A DNA stretch of 64,000 nt. It comes from Bacteroidales bacterium UBA5326 (GTDB lineage: Bacteria > Bacteroidota > Bacteroidia > Bacteroidales > UBA932). The position numbers and the translations under genes are program-made. The notes below the pieces were generated by a model. That model did no database searches, was not told the origin of the DNA, and was given only the letters and a program-made list of their open reading frames with translations. How positions within the stretch are numbered: the stretch's first letter is position 1; the number at the start of each line of letters is the position of its first letter. The stretch lies in the NCBI GenBank assembly GCA_002408205.1, contig DHQY01000009.1, positions 62,001-126,000 on the forward strand. Direction: 5' to 3'. This document shows positions 23,191-31,540 of the stretch, piece by piece.

Positions 23191-25554
23191 CTAAAACGTG
23201 ATCCGGTAATAACCCAATGGAAGAATACCTGTCTGGTAAGTAGTCTTCATATCTTCGAGTTTGACGTCATAATCATATGAATAGATGTTCTTGCGATCCG
23301 TGAAATTGCGGATCTCTACTCCCAGTTCATGCGTAATTTTGCGTTGATGTACCTTTGCCCAAACCTTAATATCACTTCTGAAATAAAAAGGCAATTGAGG
23401 TTTATAGGCATCTTCAAAAATATATACGGTACTACCGCTTTCTCTTGAAGCTTCAAGGTCAACGGGAATATAACGCTGGCCACCGGCAAACGCAAATTTT
23501 ATGTCTCCTCCCATAGACCAGATATTATTGGCCGTAGTTGATTTGGTTAGCTGCAACTCTTTACCAACAAGAAGATTAGCCACGTAATTGCCATTATAAC
23601 GCGTATTTCTGACGATATTGTCTATACTCTTGAATTTACTCTGGAACAGGGATGCAGTTCCCATATAATACCAGCCATCTGCAAGAAATCGTTCTACTGT
23701 CAGCTCCAGCCCGTAATTATATCCCGTAGCTTCGCTCACATAGACACGGCCATATTTATCGAAATTCATACCGCTCAGATTGATAACGGAATAATAGGGC
23801 TCATACAGGTCAACGGGAATATTGTAGAGATATTGTCCATACACCTCAGCCTTAAACCGGGTTGCAGAGGCCAGTCTCCACTGATAACCCAATACCAGAT
23901 GATGTGCCCGGGTCATATCAAGGAACTTGTTGGGATAAATTTTACTGTCGACCGCCTGGGAAAACAACTTGGTCATATATATTTCCAAACCCTGATACTG
24001 GCTGTGAAGCCCATACCCGAAAGTTAATTCGTGTTTTGGGGCCAACTTCCAAGTAACACCCACTCTCGGATCTACATTCCAGGTTTGGTTCAGTACCAGA
24101 AACTGGGCATTAACACCGGCATCCAATGATACAGAAGCTGAAGCCCTGTATGAGATCTCTGAAAAAGCCTGTAACTGAAACGTCCATCCTATCTCGTTTA
24201 CATCCTTAGGATACGTTGTTTTTGAATAATCGTTGGATATGAATTTATAGGCAAGCCTTTTACCGGACAATCCGGAACGCATAGACAATTTAGAATTGAA
24301 CTTAACATTATGAACAGCCTGAAGCATTTGAAATTCACGCATTAGCAAAGCATCCTGGCTGGGTTCTTTCAACAATGAAACAGGATTAAGGGAATCTATC
24401 TGAGCGGCAAAAGATGAATAGGACGATGCCAGTGATATTTTTATGGATTGGTTGTGTCCAATGGGTTTCTGGTACTGTACTCCGGCGACGGCCATGGATG
24501 ATTGTGAAGCTATATCATCTGCATAGGTATAAAAACCGGACTCACCGTTTTCCATACTGATATCACCCAATCCCCCGAGAGTAAAAAAAGACAGAGTACC
24601 ACCCTTTTTCAACGGAATATTTATTTTAGCAGTCCAGTCCTGATAAGTCGGGACAGCAGACCCTGTACCAAAATCAAATCCAAGGTAAGCTAAGACACCC
24701 AGGAAAGAATAACGGTAAGAAGCCATATAAGACGCTTTCAGTTTTTTTGAAATTGGGCCTTCCACTCCTACTTCAACCCCGTTGATACCAATCTGTCCCG
24801 TGAATTCGTGTTTGTCGTAATTTCCTTCACGTAAACGAATGTCAAAAACACCCGAATAGGCATTCATATATTCTGCCGGGAAAGCACTTGTGTAGAAATC
24901 CGAGTTGGACAGTGTATTAACATTAAGCATACTGATAGCACCTCCCGTAGCGCCACCGTCTGCAAAATGGTTAGGATTATAAACATCCACCCCCTCTATT
25001 CTCCACAAAAGTCCAAAAGGAGAATTTCCGCGGACCACTATATCATTACTTGAATCGCTAGGAGATCCCACCCCGGCGAAATTCTGTGCCATACGGGAAA
25101 TATCATTCATTGCCCCTGCATATCTTTGTGCATCGGCTACAGAAAAGGTTCGGGCAGACACAGAAGCCATATCGTTTACAGGACGCAGCTTGTCTCTTTC
25201 GGCTGTAATTACAACCTCACTTACCGCAACCACATCTTCTCTCATTGTGACATTCAGAACGAGTTCCTTACCGGCATTCAAAGGGACATCATTCATAGAT
25301 ATGGATTCAAATCCAATACAGGAAAACAGGATGGATATCTTACCTACGGGCACGTTAGGAATATTATAATATCCGTCTATATCTGTATACGTAGTAAGAT
25401 AGCCGTCACGATTCACCACAACGGCAATACCTACCAAGGGCTGTTCAGACACATCATCAACTACCCTGCCTTTAACCGTTTGCACAGTTCCTTGTGCAAA
25501 GACGCAAAAACAAGACAATATAATACAGAGAAGGGAAATAACAGTACGTTTCAA
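23191..25554 (-). CDS. TonB-dependent outer-membrane receptor with carboxypeptidase-regulatory-like domain
   Basis: 787 residues with a TTG start at 25552-25554 (MKRTVISLLCIILSC) and a signal peptide ending near FAQG. Residues 25-110 form a CarboxypepD_reg-like domain (VKGRVVDDVSEQPLVGIAVVV...DIDGYYNIPNVPVGKISILFSCIGF). The TonB plug follows (NDISRMAQNFAGV, DIVVRGNSPFGLLWRIEGVDV), then a beta-barrel to the terminal YRITF with C-terminal aromatic. No SusD partner is adjacent, so it is not a typical glycan utilisation pair; the ligand is unknown. Energised by TonB such as the one at 28205. A promoter TTG-N21-TACTTTTG lies at 25594-25625. Confidence 0.93.
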   Translation of the reverse strand: MKRTVISLLCIILSCFCVFAQGTVQTVKGRVVDDVSEQPLVGIAVVVNRDGYLTTYTDIDGYYNIPNVPVGKISILFSCIGFESISMNDVPLNAGKELVLNVTMREDVVAVSEVVITAERDKLRPVNDMASVSARTFSVADAQRYAGAMNDISRMAQNFAGVGSPSDSSNDIVVRGNSPFGLLWRIEGVDVYNPNHFADGGATGGAISMLNVNTLSNSDFYTSAFPAEYMNAYSGVFDIRLREGNYDKHEFTGQIGINGVEVGVEGPISKKLKASYMASYRYSFLGVLAYLGFDFGTGSAVPTYQDWTAKINIPLKKGGTLSFFTLGGLGDISMENGESGFYTYADDIASQSSMAVAGVQYQKPIGHNQSIKISLASSYSSFAAQIDSLNPVSLLKEPSQDALLMREFQMLQAVHNVKFNSKLSMRSGLSGKRLAYKFISNDYSKTTYPKDVNEIGWTFQLQAFSEISYRASASVSLDAGVNAQFLVLNQTWNVDPRVGVTWKLAPKHELTFGYGLHSQYQGLEIYMTKLFSQAVDSKIYPNKFLDMTRAHHLVLGYQWRLASATRFKAEVYGQYLYNIPVDLYEPYYSVINLSGMNFDKYGRVYVSEATGYNYGLELTVERFLADGWYYMGTASLFQSKFKSIDNIVRNTRYNGNYVANLLVGKELQLTKSTTANNIWSMGGDIKFAFAGGQRYIPVDLEASRESGSTVYIFEDAYKPQLPFYFRSDIKVWAKVHQRKITHELGVEIRNFTDRKNIYSYDYDVKLEDMKTTYQTGILPLGYYRITF

Positions 25555-25593
25555 AATCGGGAAATATCTTTAAAAACAAATAAAACAAAACAA

Positions 25594-25625
25594 CAAAAGT
25601 AGTACATTTTTCAATTAAAGTGCAA
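25594..25625 (-). promoter_or_regulatory. Promoter for the TonB-dependent receptor gene
   Basis: On the minus strand, TTG (25623-25625), 21 bp spacer, then TACTTTTG (plus CAAAAGTA at 25594-25601), 39 nt upstream of the TTG start at 25554. Confidence 0.6.
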
Positions 25626-25702
25626 CACAAGAATAAGTAGCATTTCTATCAAACAACACGTCACCAGGATTAACAATAAGCACCTTACAGTTCTTTTATG
25701 AA

Positions 25703-25718
25703 AGTTCCACGTGGAACA
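25703..25718. other. parS-like ParB-binding site 1
   Basis: AGTTCCACGTGGAACA contains the perfect 14-bp palindrome GTTCCACGTGGAAC (25704-25717), the form of parS known from pseudomonads and predicted in many phyla. It is in the gap between mnmG (stop at 25733) and the receptor gene, outside coding sequence. A second perfect copy lies 315 bp away. Confidence 0.85.
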
Positions 25719-25732
25719 ACGCTTAGTAAATA

Positions 25733-27610
25733 TCACCTCCCCATATACAACAATAAAACCGATACATCTGCAGGCGACACTCCAGGTATGCGCGATGCCT
25801 GCCCTATTGTTCGGGGACGTATCTTTTGGAGTTTTTGTCTTGACTCCATAGACAGCGAGCGCATTGAAGAAAAATCAAAGGTGTCCGGGATAATTACCTT
25901 ATCCAGTCTAAGGATCTTTTCAGCAAAAGCGCCCTCACGCTCTATATAGCCTTTATATTTAATAGCAATTTCAACGGATTCATATATTTCTTCTGCCAAC
26001 GGATTATCATCAACTAGTGTTCCACGTGGAACAAACGGGAGCAGGTGCGAAAGGTTTACCTGTGGTCTTGATATCAAGTCTGTATATTTCTTTTTTTGAT
26101 TAACGGGAGTGGAGCCCACGATATTCAAAATTTGATTAGCCTCTTCAATGTTTAGAGATTCAGACTCAAAAAAGTGAAGAAGTTTATTTCGTTCAGAAAT
26201 CTTATTCATGAATAAATCATATCTGTCTTTAGAAGCCAATCCCAGGTTATATCCAATTTGAGTGAGTCTCTCGTCGGCATTGTCCTGCCTGAGCAGGATT
26301 CTGTGTTCAGCTCTGGAGGTGAACATACGGTAAGGTTCGTCGACTCCTTTTGTTACCAAATCATCTATAAGCACGCCAATATAGGCTTCATTGCGGCTCA
26401 GCACGAAAGGCGGGATGTTATTAAGTTTGTGGTACGCATTTATTCCCGCCATTAGTCCCTGTGCAGCCGCTTCTTCATATCCTGTTGTGCCGTTAATCTG
26501 TCCGGCAAAAAATAAATTAGGTATATTTTTTACTTCCAGAGAATGCGATAATTGCGTCGGAGGAAAGTAATCGTACTCAATAGCGTAAGCAGGTCGGTAG
26601 CAAACAGCATTTTCCAGCCCTTTAATCTTTCTAAGTGCCTGGAATTGAATATCAATTGGAAGTGAAGAAGAAAATCCCTGCAAATAGAATTCATTGGTAT
26701 TCCAGCCTTCAGGCTCTAAAAAAAGCGGATGTTGGTCCTTGCCGGCAAAAGTTCTAAGCTTATCCTCAATACTGGGACAATACCGTGGCCCCTTTCCTGC
26801 AATTCGCCCACTGAATAATGGAGAATCCGAAAAACCTGTTCGTAGAGTATCATGTACCTCGGGGTTTGTGTATAACAAATAACATAACCGCTGTTCTCCC
26901 CTTGCCTGAATTTCAGAGGGAATACTCAGAAAAGAAAAACGACGAGGAAGAGCATCACCGGGTTGTGTCCGCAAAGAAGGCAAATCAACAGAGCGCCCAT
27001 CAATCCTGGGGGGGGTCCCGGTTTTCATTCTATCAACAATAACACCTCTGGACCGGAGTTGTTCGCTAAGCCCGATTGCCGGAGGCTCACCTATTCGTCC
27101 GGCCGGAGTGGTATGCTGTCCAATAAATATTTTGCCATTAAGAAATGTGCCGTTTGTAAGAATAACTACACGTGCACCGAATTCCATGCCAAGCCCAGTA
27201 CGAATGCCAGAAATGATATCATTCTGAAAAAGTAAGGATATAACCTGATCCTGCCATATATGCAAATTCTTAGTATTCTCAAGACAGGAACGCATTACGG
27301 AAGAATAGAGCATTCGATCGCACTGCGCCCTCGGACTCCACATGGCGGGTCCTTTGGAAAGGTTTAACATTCTGAACTGAATGGTACTTTGGTCAGTAAC
27401 AAGACCCATGATGCCCCCTAATGCATCAATTTCTCTAACGATCTGACCTTTTGCGATACCTCCAATAGAAGGATTGCAGGACATTTGAGCCATTTTGCCC
27501 ATATCCATAGTAACCAATAAGGTTTTAGATCCCAATAAGGCAGCAGAACGGGCAGCCTCACAACCGGCATGACCAGCTCCAACGACAATTATATCATAAT
27601 TTTCTCTCAC
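25733..27610 (-). CDS. mnmG: tRNA uridine-5-carboxymethylaminomethyl modification enzyme MnmG (GidA)
   Basis: 625 residues, full length. FAD-binding VVGAGHAGCEAARSAALLG at the N-terminus, SCNPSIGGIAKGQIVREIDALGG, the GRIGEPPAIGLSEQL and KTGTPPRIDGRS motifs, TGYEEAAAQGLMAGINA and the C-terminal helical domain are those of MnmG. With MnmE it modifies U34 of several tRNAs. A perfect parS sequence (26018-26033) is embedded in the coding region, encoding FVPRGT. It overlaps ybeY by 17 bp upstream. In many bacteria gidA is next to oriC. Confidence 0.97.
   Translation of the reverse strand: MRENYDIIVVGAGHAGCEAARSAALLGSKTLLVTMDMGKMAQMSCNPSIGGIAKGQIVREIDALGGIMGLVTDQSTIQFRMLNLSKGPAMWSPRAQCDRMLYSSVMRSCLENTKNLHIWQDQVISLLFQNDIISGIRTGLGMEFGARVVILTNGTFLNGKIFIGQHTTPAGRIGEPPAIGLSEQLRSRGVIVDRMKTGTPPRIDGRSVDLPSLRTQPGDALPRRFSFLSIPSEIQARGEQRLCYLLYTNPEVHDTLRTGFSDSPLFSGRIAGKGPRYCPSIEDKLRTFAGKDQHPLFLEPEGWNTNEFYLQGFSSSLPIDIQFQALRKIKGLENAVCYRPAYAIEYDYFPPTQLSHSLEVKNIPNLFFAGQINGTTGYEEAAAQGLMAGINAYHKLNNIPPFVLSRNEAYIGVLIDDLVTKGVDEPYRMFTSRAEHRILLRQDNADERLTQIGYNLGLASKDRYDLFMNKISERNKLLHFFESESLNIEEANQILNIVGSTPVNQKKKYTDLISRPQVNLSHLLPFVPRGTLVDDNPLAEEIYESVEIAIKYKGYIEREGAFAEKILRLDKVIIPDTFDFSSMRSLSMESRQKLQKIRPRTIGQASRIPGVSPADVSVLLLYMGR
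26018..26033. other. parS-like ParB-binding site 2 (perfect 16-bp palindrome inside mnmG)
   Basis: TGTTCCACGTGGAACA is a perfect 16-bp palindrome matching the universal parS form TGTTnCACGTGnAACA. It lies within mnmG. The match at all symmetric positions and the nearby second copy make chance very unlikely. No parA or parB gene is in the window. Confidence 0.9.
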
Positions 27611-28034
27611 TGTAAACTTCTGTAAATAATGACAGGTAATGATCCTCTTTAGATCTCATAATCACACTCTCTTCCACGCTGCCGTCATTGTAATCAAGCA
27701 AATGTAATACTCCATGAACCATTACCCGTAATAATTCGTTTTCGAAAGGCACCGCGTAATAAAGGGCATTATCATTAACTGTATATATATCAATAAAAAC
27801 GTCTCCGGAAACACGTTGTCGTTCATCATCATAAGGAAAAGTGATGACATCAGTACAATAATCGTGCTGTAAAAAACGAACATTCATATTGCGTAAAAAA
27901 TCAGATGAACAAAAGATGATATTAATATCACCCGGATGGTGTTTCTCACTTATTATTACGTCGTTAAGCCAATGTTTTATGGCACGTCTATTGCATACTT
28001 TGTAAGTGACGTCCTGATTGTAAAAAAGTATCAT
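27594..28034 (-). CDS. ybeY: Endoribonuclease YbeY (16S rRNA maturation)
   Basis: 146 residues from the ATG at 28032-28034 (MILFYNQDV). A longer start at 28067 would lie upstream of the -7 box (28057-28064). The metal-binding motif HGVLHLLDYND (HGxLHLxGyDH family form, here ending in Asn-Asp) is present, with ADVIT-like CTDVITFPYDD and SGDVFIDI. The third histidine of the usual HxxxHxxxxxH is replaced (LLDYND), a variant seen elsewhere in the phylum. It trims rRNA and takes part in ribosome quality control. It overlaps mnmG by 17 bp. Confidence 0.92.
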   Translation of the reverse strand: MILFYNQDVTYKVCNRRAIKHWLNDVIISEKHHPGDINIIFCSSDFLRNMNVRFLQHDYCTDVITFPYDDERQRVSGDVFIDIYTVNDNALYYAVPFENELLRVMVHGVLHLLDYNDGSVEESVIMRSKEDHYLSLFTEVYSERKL

Positions 28035-28056
28035 AAAAGCATGATTTTTGACGCCC

Positions 28057-28064
28057 CAAAAGTA
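28057..28064 (-). promoter_or_regulatory. -7 element for ybeY-mnmG
   Basis: CAAAAGTA on plus is TACTTTTG on minus, 22 nt upstream of the ybeY ATG at 28034. Confidence 0.6.
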
Positions 28065-28069
28065 CAAAA

Positions 28070-28099
28070 TTGTTTTTTAAAATATTTTTTTTACATTTG
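28070..28099 (+). promoter_or_regulatory. Promoter for tRNA-Ala and tonB
   Basis: TTG (28070-28072), 19-bp spacer, TACATTTG (28092-28099), the textbook Bacteroidota arrangement, ending 11 nt before the tRNA. The spacer is nearly pure A/T. Confidence 0.75.
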
Positions 28100-28110
28100 C
28101 AAGCCCTGAC

Positions 28111-28184
28111 GGGCCATTAGCTCAGTTGGCTAGAGCGCTTGCATGGCATGCACGAGGTCGTCGGTTCGATTCCGACATGGTCCA
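28111..28184 (+). tRNA. tRNA-Ala (anticodon GGC)
   Basis: 74 nt cloverleaf. The acceptor GGGCCAT pairs with ATGGTCC (one G-U), the D arm is GCTC-AGTTGGCTA-GAGC, the anticodon loop is ATGGCAT (anticodon GGC, Ala), and the T arm is CGTCGG-TTCGATT-CCGACA. CCA is not encoded (A discriminator followed by CAT). The anticodon stem CTTGC/GCACG has one mismatch, U28 against C42; the common sequence has GCAAG on the 3' side. It is 20 nt upstream of tonB with no promoter in between, so it is probably processed from a shared transcript. Confidence 0.95.
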
Positions 28185-28204
28185 CATAATTTAAAATAAC
28201 AAAA

Positions 28205-28900
28205 ATGGAAACCAAAAAAAATCCAAAAGTTGATCTTGAGAACAAAAAGTTAATGTTCGTTGAGTTCGGTTTGATTGTCGCACTGGTTGTTGTATTAGGG
28301 GCATTTGAATACAAAACATACGATAAAGACCTCTCAATGCTGGATACTAATAACCAGATGACAATTGAGGAAGAACAGATCCCCATCACCATGGAAACCC
28401 CTCCGCCTCCTCCGGAAATGCCCAAAGCGCCTGTACTTTCTGAGGTTATTGAGATTGTTGAGGACGACATTACCATTGAAGAAGACATTGTTATCAATAC
28501 AGAAGACGATGCTTCGCTTGGGATAGAGATCAAAGAATATGTTGCTTCCGCCGGAGAAGAAGAAGTTGTGGAAGAAGAAGCCATCCCATTGGCCATTGTG
28601 GAAGAAAAACCCAAATTCATGGGTGGAGATGAAAATACCTTTACAAAATGGGTTTTTGAAAGAATTGTATATCCCGAGGTCGCCAAAGAAAACGGAGTTC
28701 AGGGCCGTGTAGTTCTCTCCTTTATTGTAGATGCAGACGGATCTGTTAAAAACGTAGTAGTTCTGCGTGGCGTAGACCCGTCCATAGACAAGGAAGCCGT
28801 TCGCGTAGTTTCCTCATCTCCCAAATGGACCCCAGGAAGACAACGCGATAAAGCAGTAAAGGTAAAATACAATTTCCCTTTGAACTTCCAGTTACGTTAG
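28205..28900 (+). CDS. tonB: Energy transducer TonB
   Basis: 231 residues. One N-terminal membrane helix (about residues 20-37), a Pro-rich stretch (TPPPPPEMPKAP), a strongly acidic periplasmic linker rich in Glu, Asp and Val/Ile, and a C-terminal TonB domain (about 140-231) with GGDENTFTKWVFERIVYPEVAKENGVQGRVVLSF and PKWTPGRQRDKAVKVKYNFPLNF. It passes proton-motive force to outer-membrane receptors such as the one at 23191. ExbB and ExbD are not here. It ends before a terminator hairpin (28925-28953). Confidence 0.96.
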   Translation: METKKNPKVDLENKKLMFVEFGLIVALVVVLGAFEYKTYDKDLSMLDTNNQMTIEEEQIPITMETPPPPPEMPKAPVLSEVIEIVEDDITIEEDIVINTEDDASLGIEIKEYVASAGEEEVVEEEAIPLAIVEEKPKFMGGDENTFTKWVFERIVYPEVAKENGVQGRVVLSFIVDADGSVKNVVVLRGVDPSIDKEAVRVVSSSPKWTPGRQRDKAVKVKYNFPLNFQLR

Positions 28901-28924
28901 AGTTTATTACAATGGATTAAACAG

Positions 28925-28953
28925 AGCGCTCCGGAACAAGGGCGCTTTTTTTT
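28925..28953 (+). terminator. Rho-independent terminator after tonB
   Basis: AGCGCTC (28925-28931) pairs with GGGCGCT (28940-28946; one G-U), with an 8-nt loop and a run of eight T. The hflX ATG (28961) starts only 7 nt later. Confidence 0.85.
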
Positions 28954-28960
28954 ACATCAG

Positions 28961-30100
28961 ATGGATACAGAAAAAGAAAAAAAGACAGATAAAGCAGTAT
29001 TTGTAAGTATACTTCGTCCGGGAACGGATGAACTACTGTTCAATGAATACATGGATGAACTGGAATTTTTAGCAGAAACGGCCGGATTGGAAGCGAATGG
29101 ACGTTTTGTACAAAAAATTGAAAAGCCAAACCAGAACACTTATATAGGCAGTGGTAAAATTAAGGAATTAGCCGAATATATTAAGATAGAGGAAATATCC
29201 GCAGTCATATTCGACGATGAGCTGTCCGGTTCGCAATTACGAAACCTGGAAAAAGAACTGGAGTGTCGTATTCTGGACCGGACAAATCTGATATTGGATA
29301 TTTTTGCCCAGCGTGCAAAAACTGCATATGCTAAAACACAAGTTGAACTGGCACAATATCAATACCTTTTGCCTCGCCTTACACGTATGTGGACCCACCT
29401 TGAAAGACAACGCGGAGGTATTGGTATGCGGGGCCCGGGTGAATCACAGCTGGAAACTGACCGAAGGATTATCCTTGATAAGATCGCCCGCCTGAAAGAT
29501 CAACTCAAAAAGATCGATCGCCAGATGATTTCACAAAGAAGTAACAGAGGTTCATTAGTCAGAGTCGCTCTCGTAGGTTATACAAACGTAGGAAAAAGCA
29601 CTATCATGAATCTGCTTGCAAAAACAGATGTTTTTGCTGAGAATAAATTGTTTGCCACTCTCGATACAACGGTCAGAAAAGTAGTAGTCGAAAATATTCC
29701 GTTTTTATTAAGCGACACCGTTGGATTTATAAGAAAACTGCCTACCCAATTGGTGGAATCCTTCAAAAGCACACTCGATGAAGTGCGTGAAAGCGATGTG
29801 CTTATTCACGTGGTGGATATCTCGCATCCCAATTTTGAGGAAATGATGCAGGTAGTAAACCAAACATTACAGGAAATTGGATGTTCAGAAAAACCTGTAT
29901 TTCTTGTGTTTAACAAAATTGATCTGTACCAGGGAAACATTCAGACACTCAGGGAAACATGGATGGCTAAAATCCATACTCCGAGCCTCTTTATTTCAGC
30001 CAAAGAGAAGATAAACATTGACAAACTACGTAAGGATCTGTATAATATCGTAGCCGAGATCCAGGCAGGAAGGTACCCGTTCGGAAATTTCCTTTGGTAA
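28961..30100 (+). CDS. hflX: Ribosome-associated GTPase HflX
   Basis: 379 residues. An N-terminal HflX domain (YIGSGKIKEL, DDELSGSQLRNLEKEL, DRTNLILDIFAQRAKTAYAKTQVELAQ) is followed by RGGIGMRGPGESQLETDRR and a GTPase domain with G1 GYTNVGKST, G3 DTVG and G4 NKID. HflX splits stalled or hibernating ribosomes under stress. The start is 7 nt after the T-run of the tonB terminator and no TAnnTTTG box is visible nearby, so expression may rely on read-through. Confidence 0.95.
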   Translation: MDTEKEKKTDKAVFVSILRPGTDELLFNEYMDELEFLAETAGLEANGRFVQKIEKPNQNTYIGSGKIKELAEYIKIEEISAVIFDDELSGSQLRNLEKELECRILDRTNLILDIFAQRAKTAYAKTQVELAQYQYLLPRLTRMWTHLERQRGGIGMRGPGESQLETDRRIILDKIARLKDQLKKIDRQMISQRSNRGSLVRVALVGYTNVGKSTIMNLLAKTDVFAENKLFATLDTTVRKVVVENIPFLLSDTVGFIRKLPTQLVESFKSTLDEVRESDVLIHVVDISHPNFEEMMQVVNQTLQEIGCSEKPVFLVFNKIDLYQGNIQTLRETWMAKIHTPSLFISAKEKINIDKLRKDLYNIVAEIQAGRYPFGNFLW

Positions 30101-30124
30101 TTATCAGGAACAAAGACTGATAAT
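30100..30124. terminator. Symmetric hairpin between convergent hflX and hydrolase genes
   Basis: ATTATCAG (30100-30107) and CTGATAAT (30117-30124) are perfect 8-bp arms with a 9-nt loop, spanning the 3' ends of both genes. There is no T-run on either side, so it may be an mRNA-stabilising 3' hairpin rather than an intrinsic terminator. Confidence 0.45.
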
Positions 30125-30892
30125 AGCTTCGGCAACAACCTTTGGTTCTTCAATAAATCCCTGATGACCGCTGTTTTCAAGAAAAATGGAATTTGCTTTG
30201 GGATATGCATCAAATAAATAACGGGCTCGGTCCAAAGTAATGAATTGATCTTCAGTCCCAAAGAAAAACAAAAGAGGACATTTTAATTGTAATAGCAGAG
30301 ATTCATAGGAAGGTCGTTCCATAAGGCCTTTTAATGAAGCAATAATGCCCTCCGGTTCGTGCACCATGGCTGCTCCTATTGCTTCGTCAATAAATTCCTC
30401 AAATGGTTTACGATTTTTTGGTGCATATACCAATGGCATAAAACGCTCAATTACATCTTGCAATTTACCGGCTTTAATCTGAGAGATTTCCAGCTCTCTC
30501 ATGCATTTTTTCTCTTCAGAATCAGAGAAAGGTGTAGAATGAATGAGAACCAGGGACCGGACAGTATCGGGATAATCCAAAGTAAAAGCCTGAGCCACAT
30601 ACCCTCCCATGGAATGTCCGGCCAGAGCAATACAGGTTATTCTTTCTTTGTCCAGATAAGCTTTAATCACTGCCGCCTGGCGAGACATGGTATTAATATC
30701 ATAACTGCCACTCATGCCATGGCCCGGCAGGTCAAAAAGAATAACCCGGAAATTTTCATTAAGCAACGGGAAGAAACTATCCCATATTTCCATGGTTTCG
30801 AGGTACCCGTGAAGCAGCACAATTGGGGTTTTATCCGTCTTTGTATCGAAAACACGGACCGGAATGTCTTGAAGAATAGTAAAAGAGTTCAT
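30104..30892 (-). CDS. Alpha/beta hydrolase
   Basis: 262 residues. VLLHGYLETMEIWDSFFPLL supplies the oxyanion-hole HG, FDLPGHGMSG the next strand, and AGHSMGGYVAQ the nucleophile Ser94. An acid (GTEDQFI) and His (NSGHQGFIEEP) complete the triad. The fold is that of small serine esterases or MhpC/BioH-like hydrolases; the substrate is not predictable. It is convergent with hflX (3-bp gap) and divergent from the lipoprotein gene at 30935. Confidence 0.9.
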   Translation of the reverse strand: MNSFTILQDIPVRVFDTKTDKTPIVLLHGYLETMEIWDSFFPLLNENFRVILFDLPGHGMSGSYDINTMSRQAAVIKAYLDKERITCIALAGHSMGGYVAQAFTLDYPDTVRSLVLIHSTPFSDSEEKKCMRELEISQIKAGKLQDVIERFMPLVYAPKNRKPFEEFIDEAIGAAMVHEPEGIIASLKGLMERPSYESLLLQLKCPLLFFFGTEDQFITLDRARYLFDAYPKANSIFLENSGHQGFIEEPKVVAEAIISLCS

Positions 30893-30906
30893 TATTAAAT
30901 ATTTAT

Positions 30907-30914
30907 TATTTTTG
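30907..30914 (+). promoter_or_regulatory. -7 element for the hypothetical lipoprotein gene
   Basis: TATTTTTG fits TAnnTTTG and lies 20 nt before the TTG start at 30935. Confidence 0.5.
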
Positions 30915-30934
30915 TTCTGTAAACAGACGATATA

Positions 30935-31540
30935 TTGAGTAATAAAACAGTCATAACTCTATTAACGGCAACAGCTTTACTATGCGGTTCTATCCACAGC
31001 TGTACAAAGAATCCCTCAAAATACATAGATAACGTGTATCAGGGAAGTTGGCAGATAGATACCTCAAGAGTAAATGTATCCATTACAATCGATGCCGGGG
31101 ATGCATCAAAGCTGCAACAATTTATCCCATTTATCACAGAAAATTATCAGGATATCAGATTACTTATCAAAGAGCCTTCTACCATTATTGTATCTGCCAC
31201 CTCTTCTGAAGACCCCTACTCCGGTAACTACACTTTGGTCTTCAGTTCCGGTATTACCAGGACCGGAGGCTATAAACTGGCCGGAAATATATTGTATCTG
31301 AAACTATCCGATAACTACGGCCGTTCTTATACAATCCCCTGCCAGGCAGACGGGTCCTCCATGCAAATTTTCTATTCTACACCTTACATGAAAGCCGTTC
31401 TACTGGATTTCATTGAAAAGCACTATCCCCAACACACAGACCTCATCTCATCTGTCCTCTCGGGTATCGTATTCTCTATCGAGGGCCTGGGTTTTTACAA
31501 TACAAGAACTCGCGGTTCAGACGGGCAATATGAGCAATAG
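30935..31540 (+). CDS. Hypothetical lipoprotein-like protein
   Basis: 201 residues from a TTG start (30935), the only start that gives a complete signal peptide (SNKTVITLLTATALLCGSIHSC); Cys23 is a likely lipidation site though the lipobox IHSC is atypical. The mature part (YQGSWQIDTSRVNVSITI..., SGNYTLVFSSGITRTGGYKLAGNILYLKL) looks like a small beta-barrel as in lipocalin-like Bacteroidales proteins. I cannot assign a family with confidence. Its last 65 bp overlap the end of sdhB on the opposite strand. Confidence 0.7.
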   Translation: MSNKTVITLLTATALLCGSIHSCTKNPSKYIDNVYQGSWQIDTSRVNVSITIDAGDASKLQQFIPFITENYQDIRLLIKEPSTIIVSATSSEDPYSGNYTLVFSSGITRTGGYKLAGNILYLKLSDNYGRSYTIPCQADGSSMQIFYSTPYMKAVLLDFIEKHYPQHTDLISSVLSGIVFSIEGLGFYNTRTRGSDGQYEQ

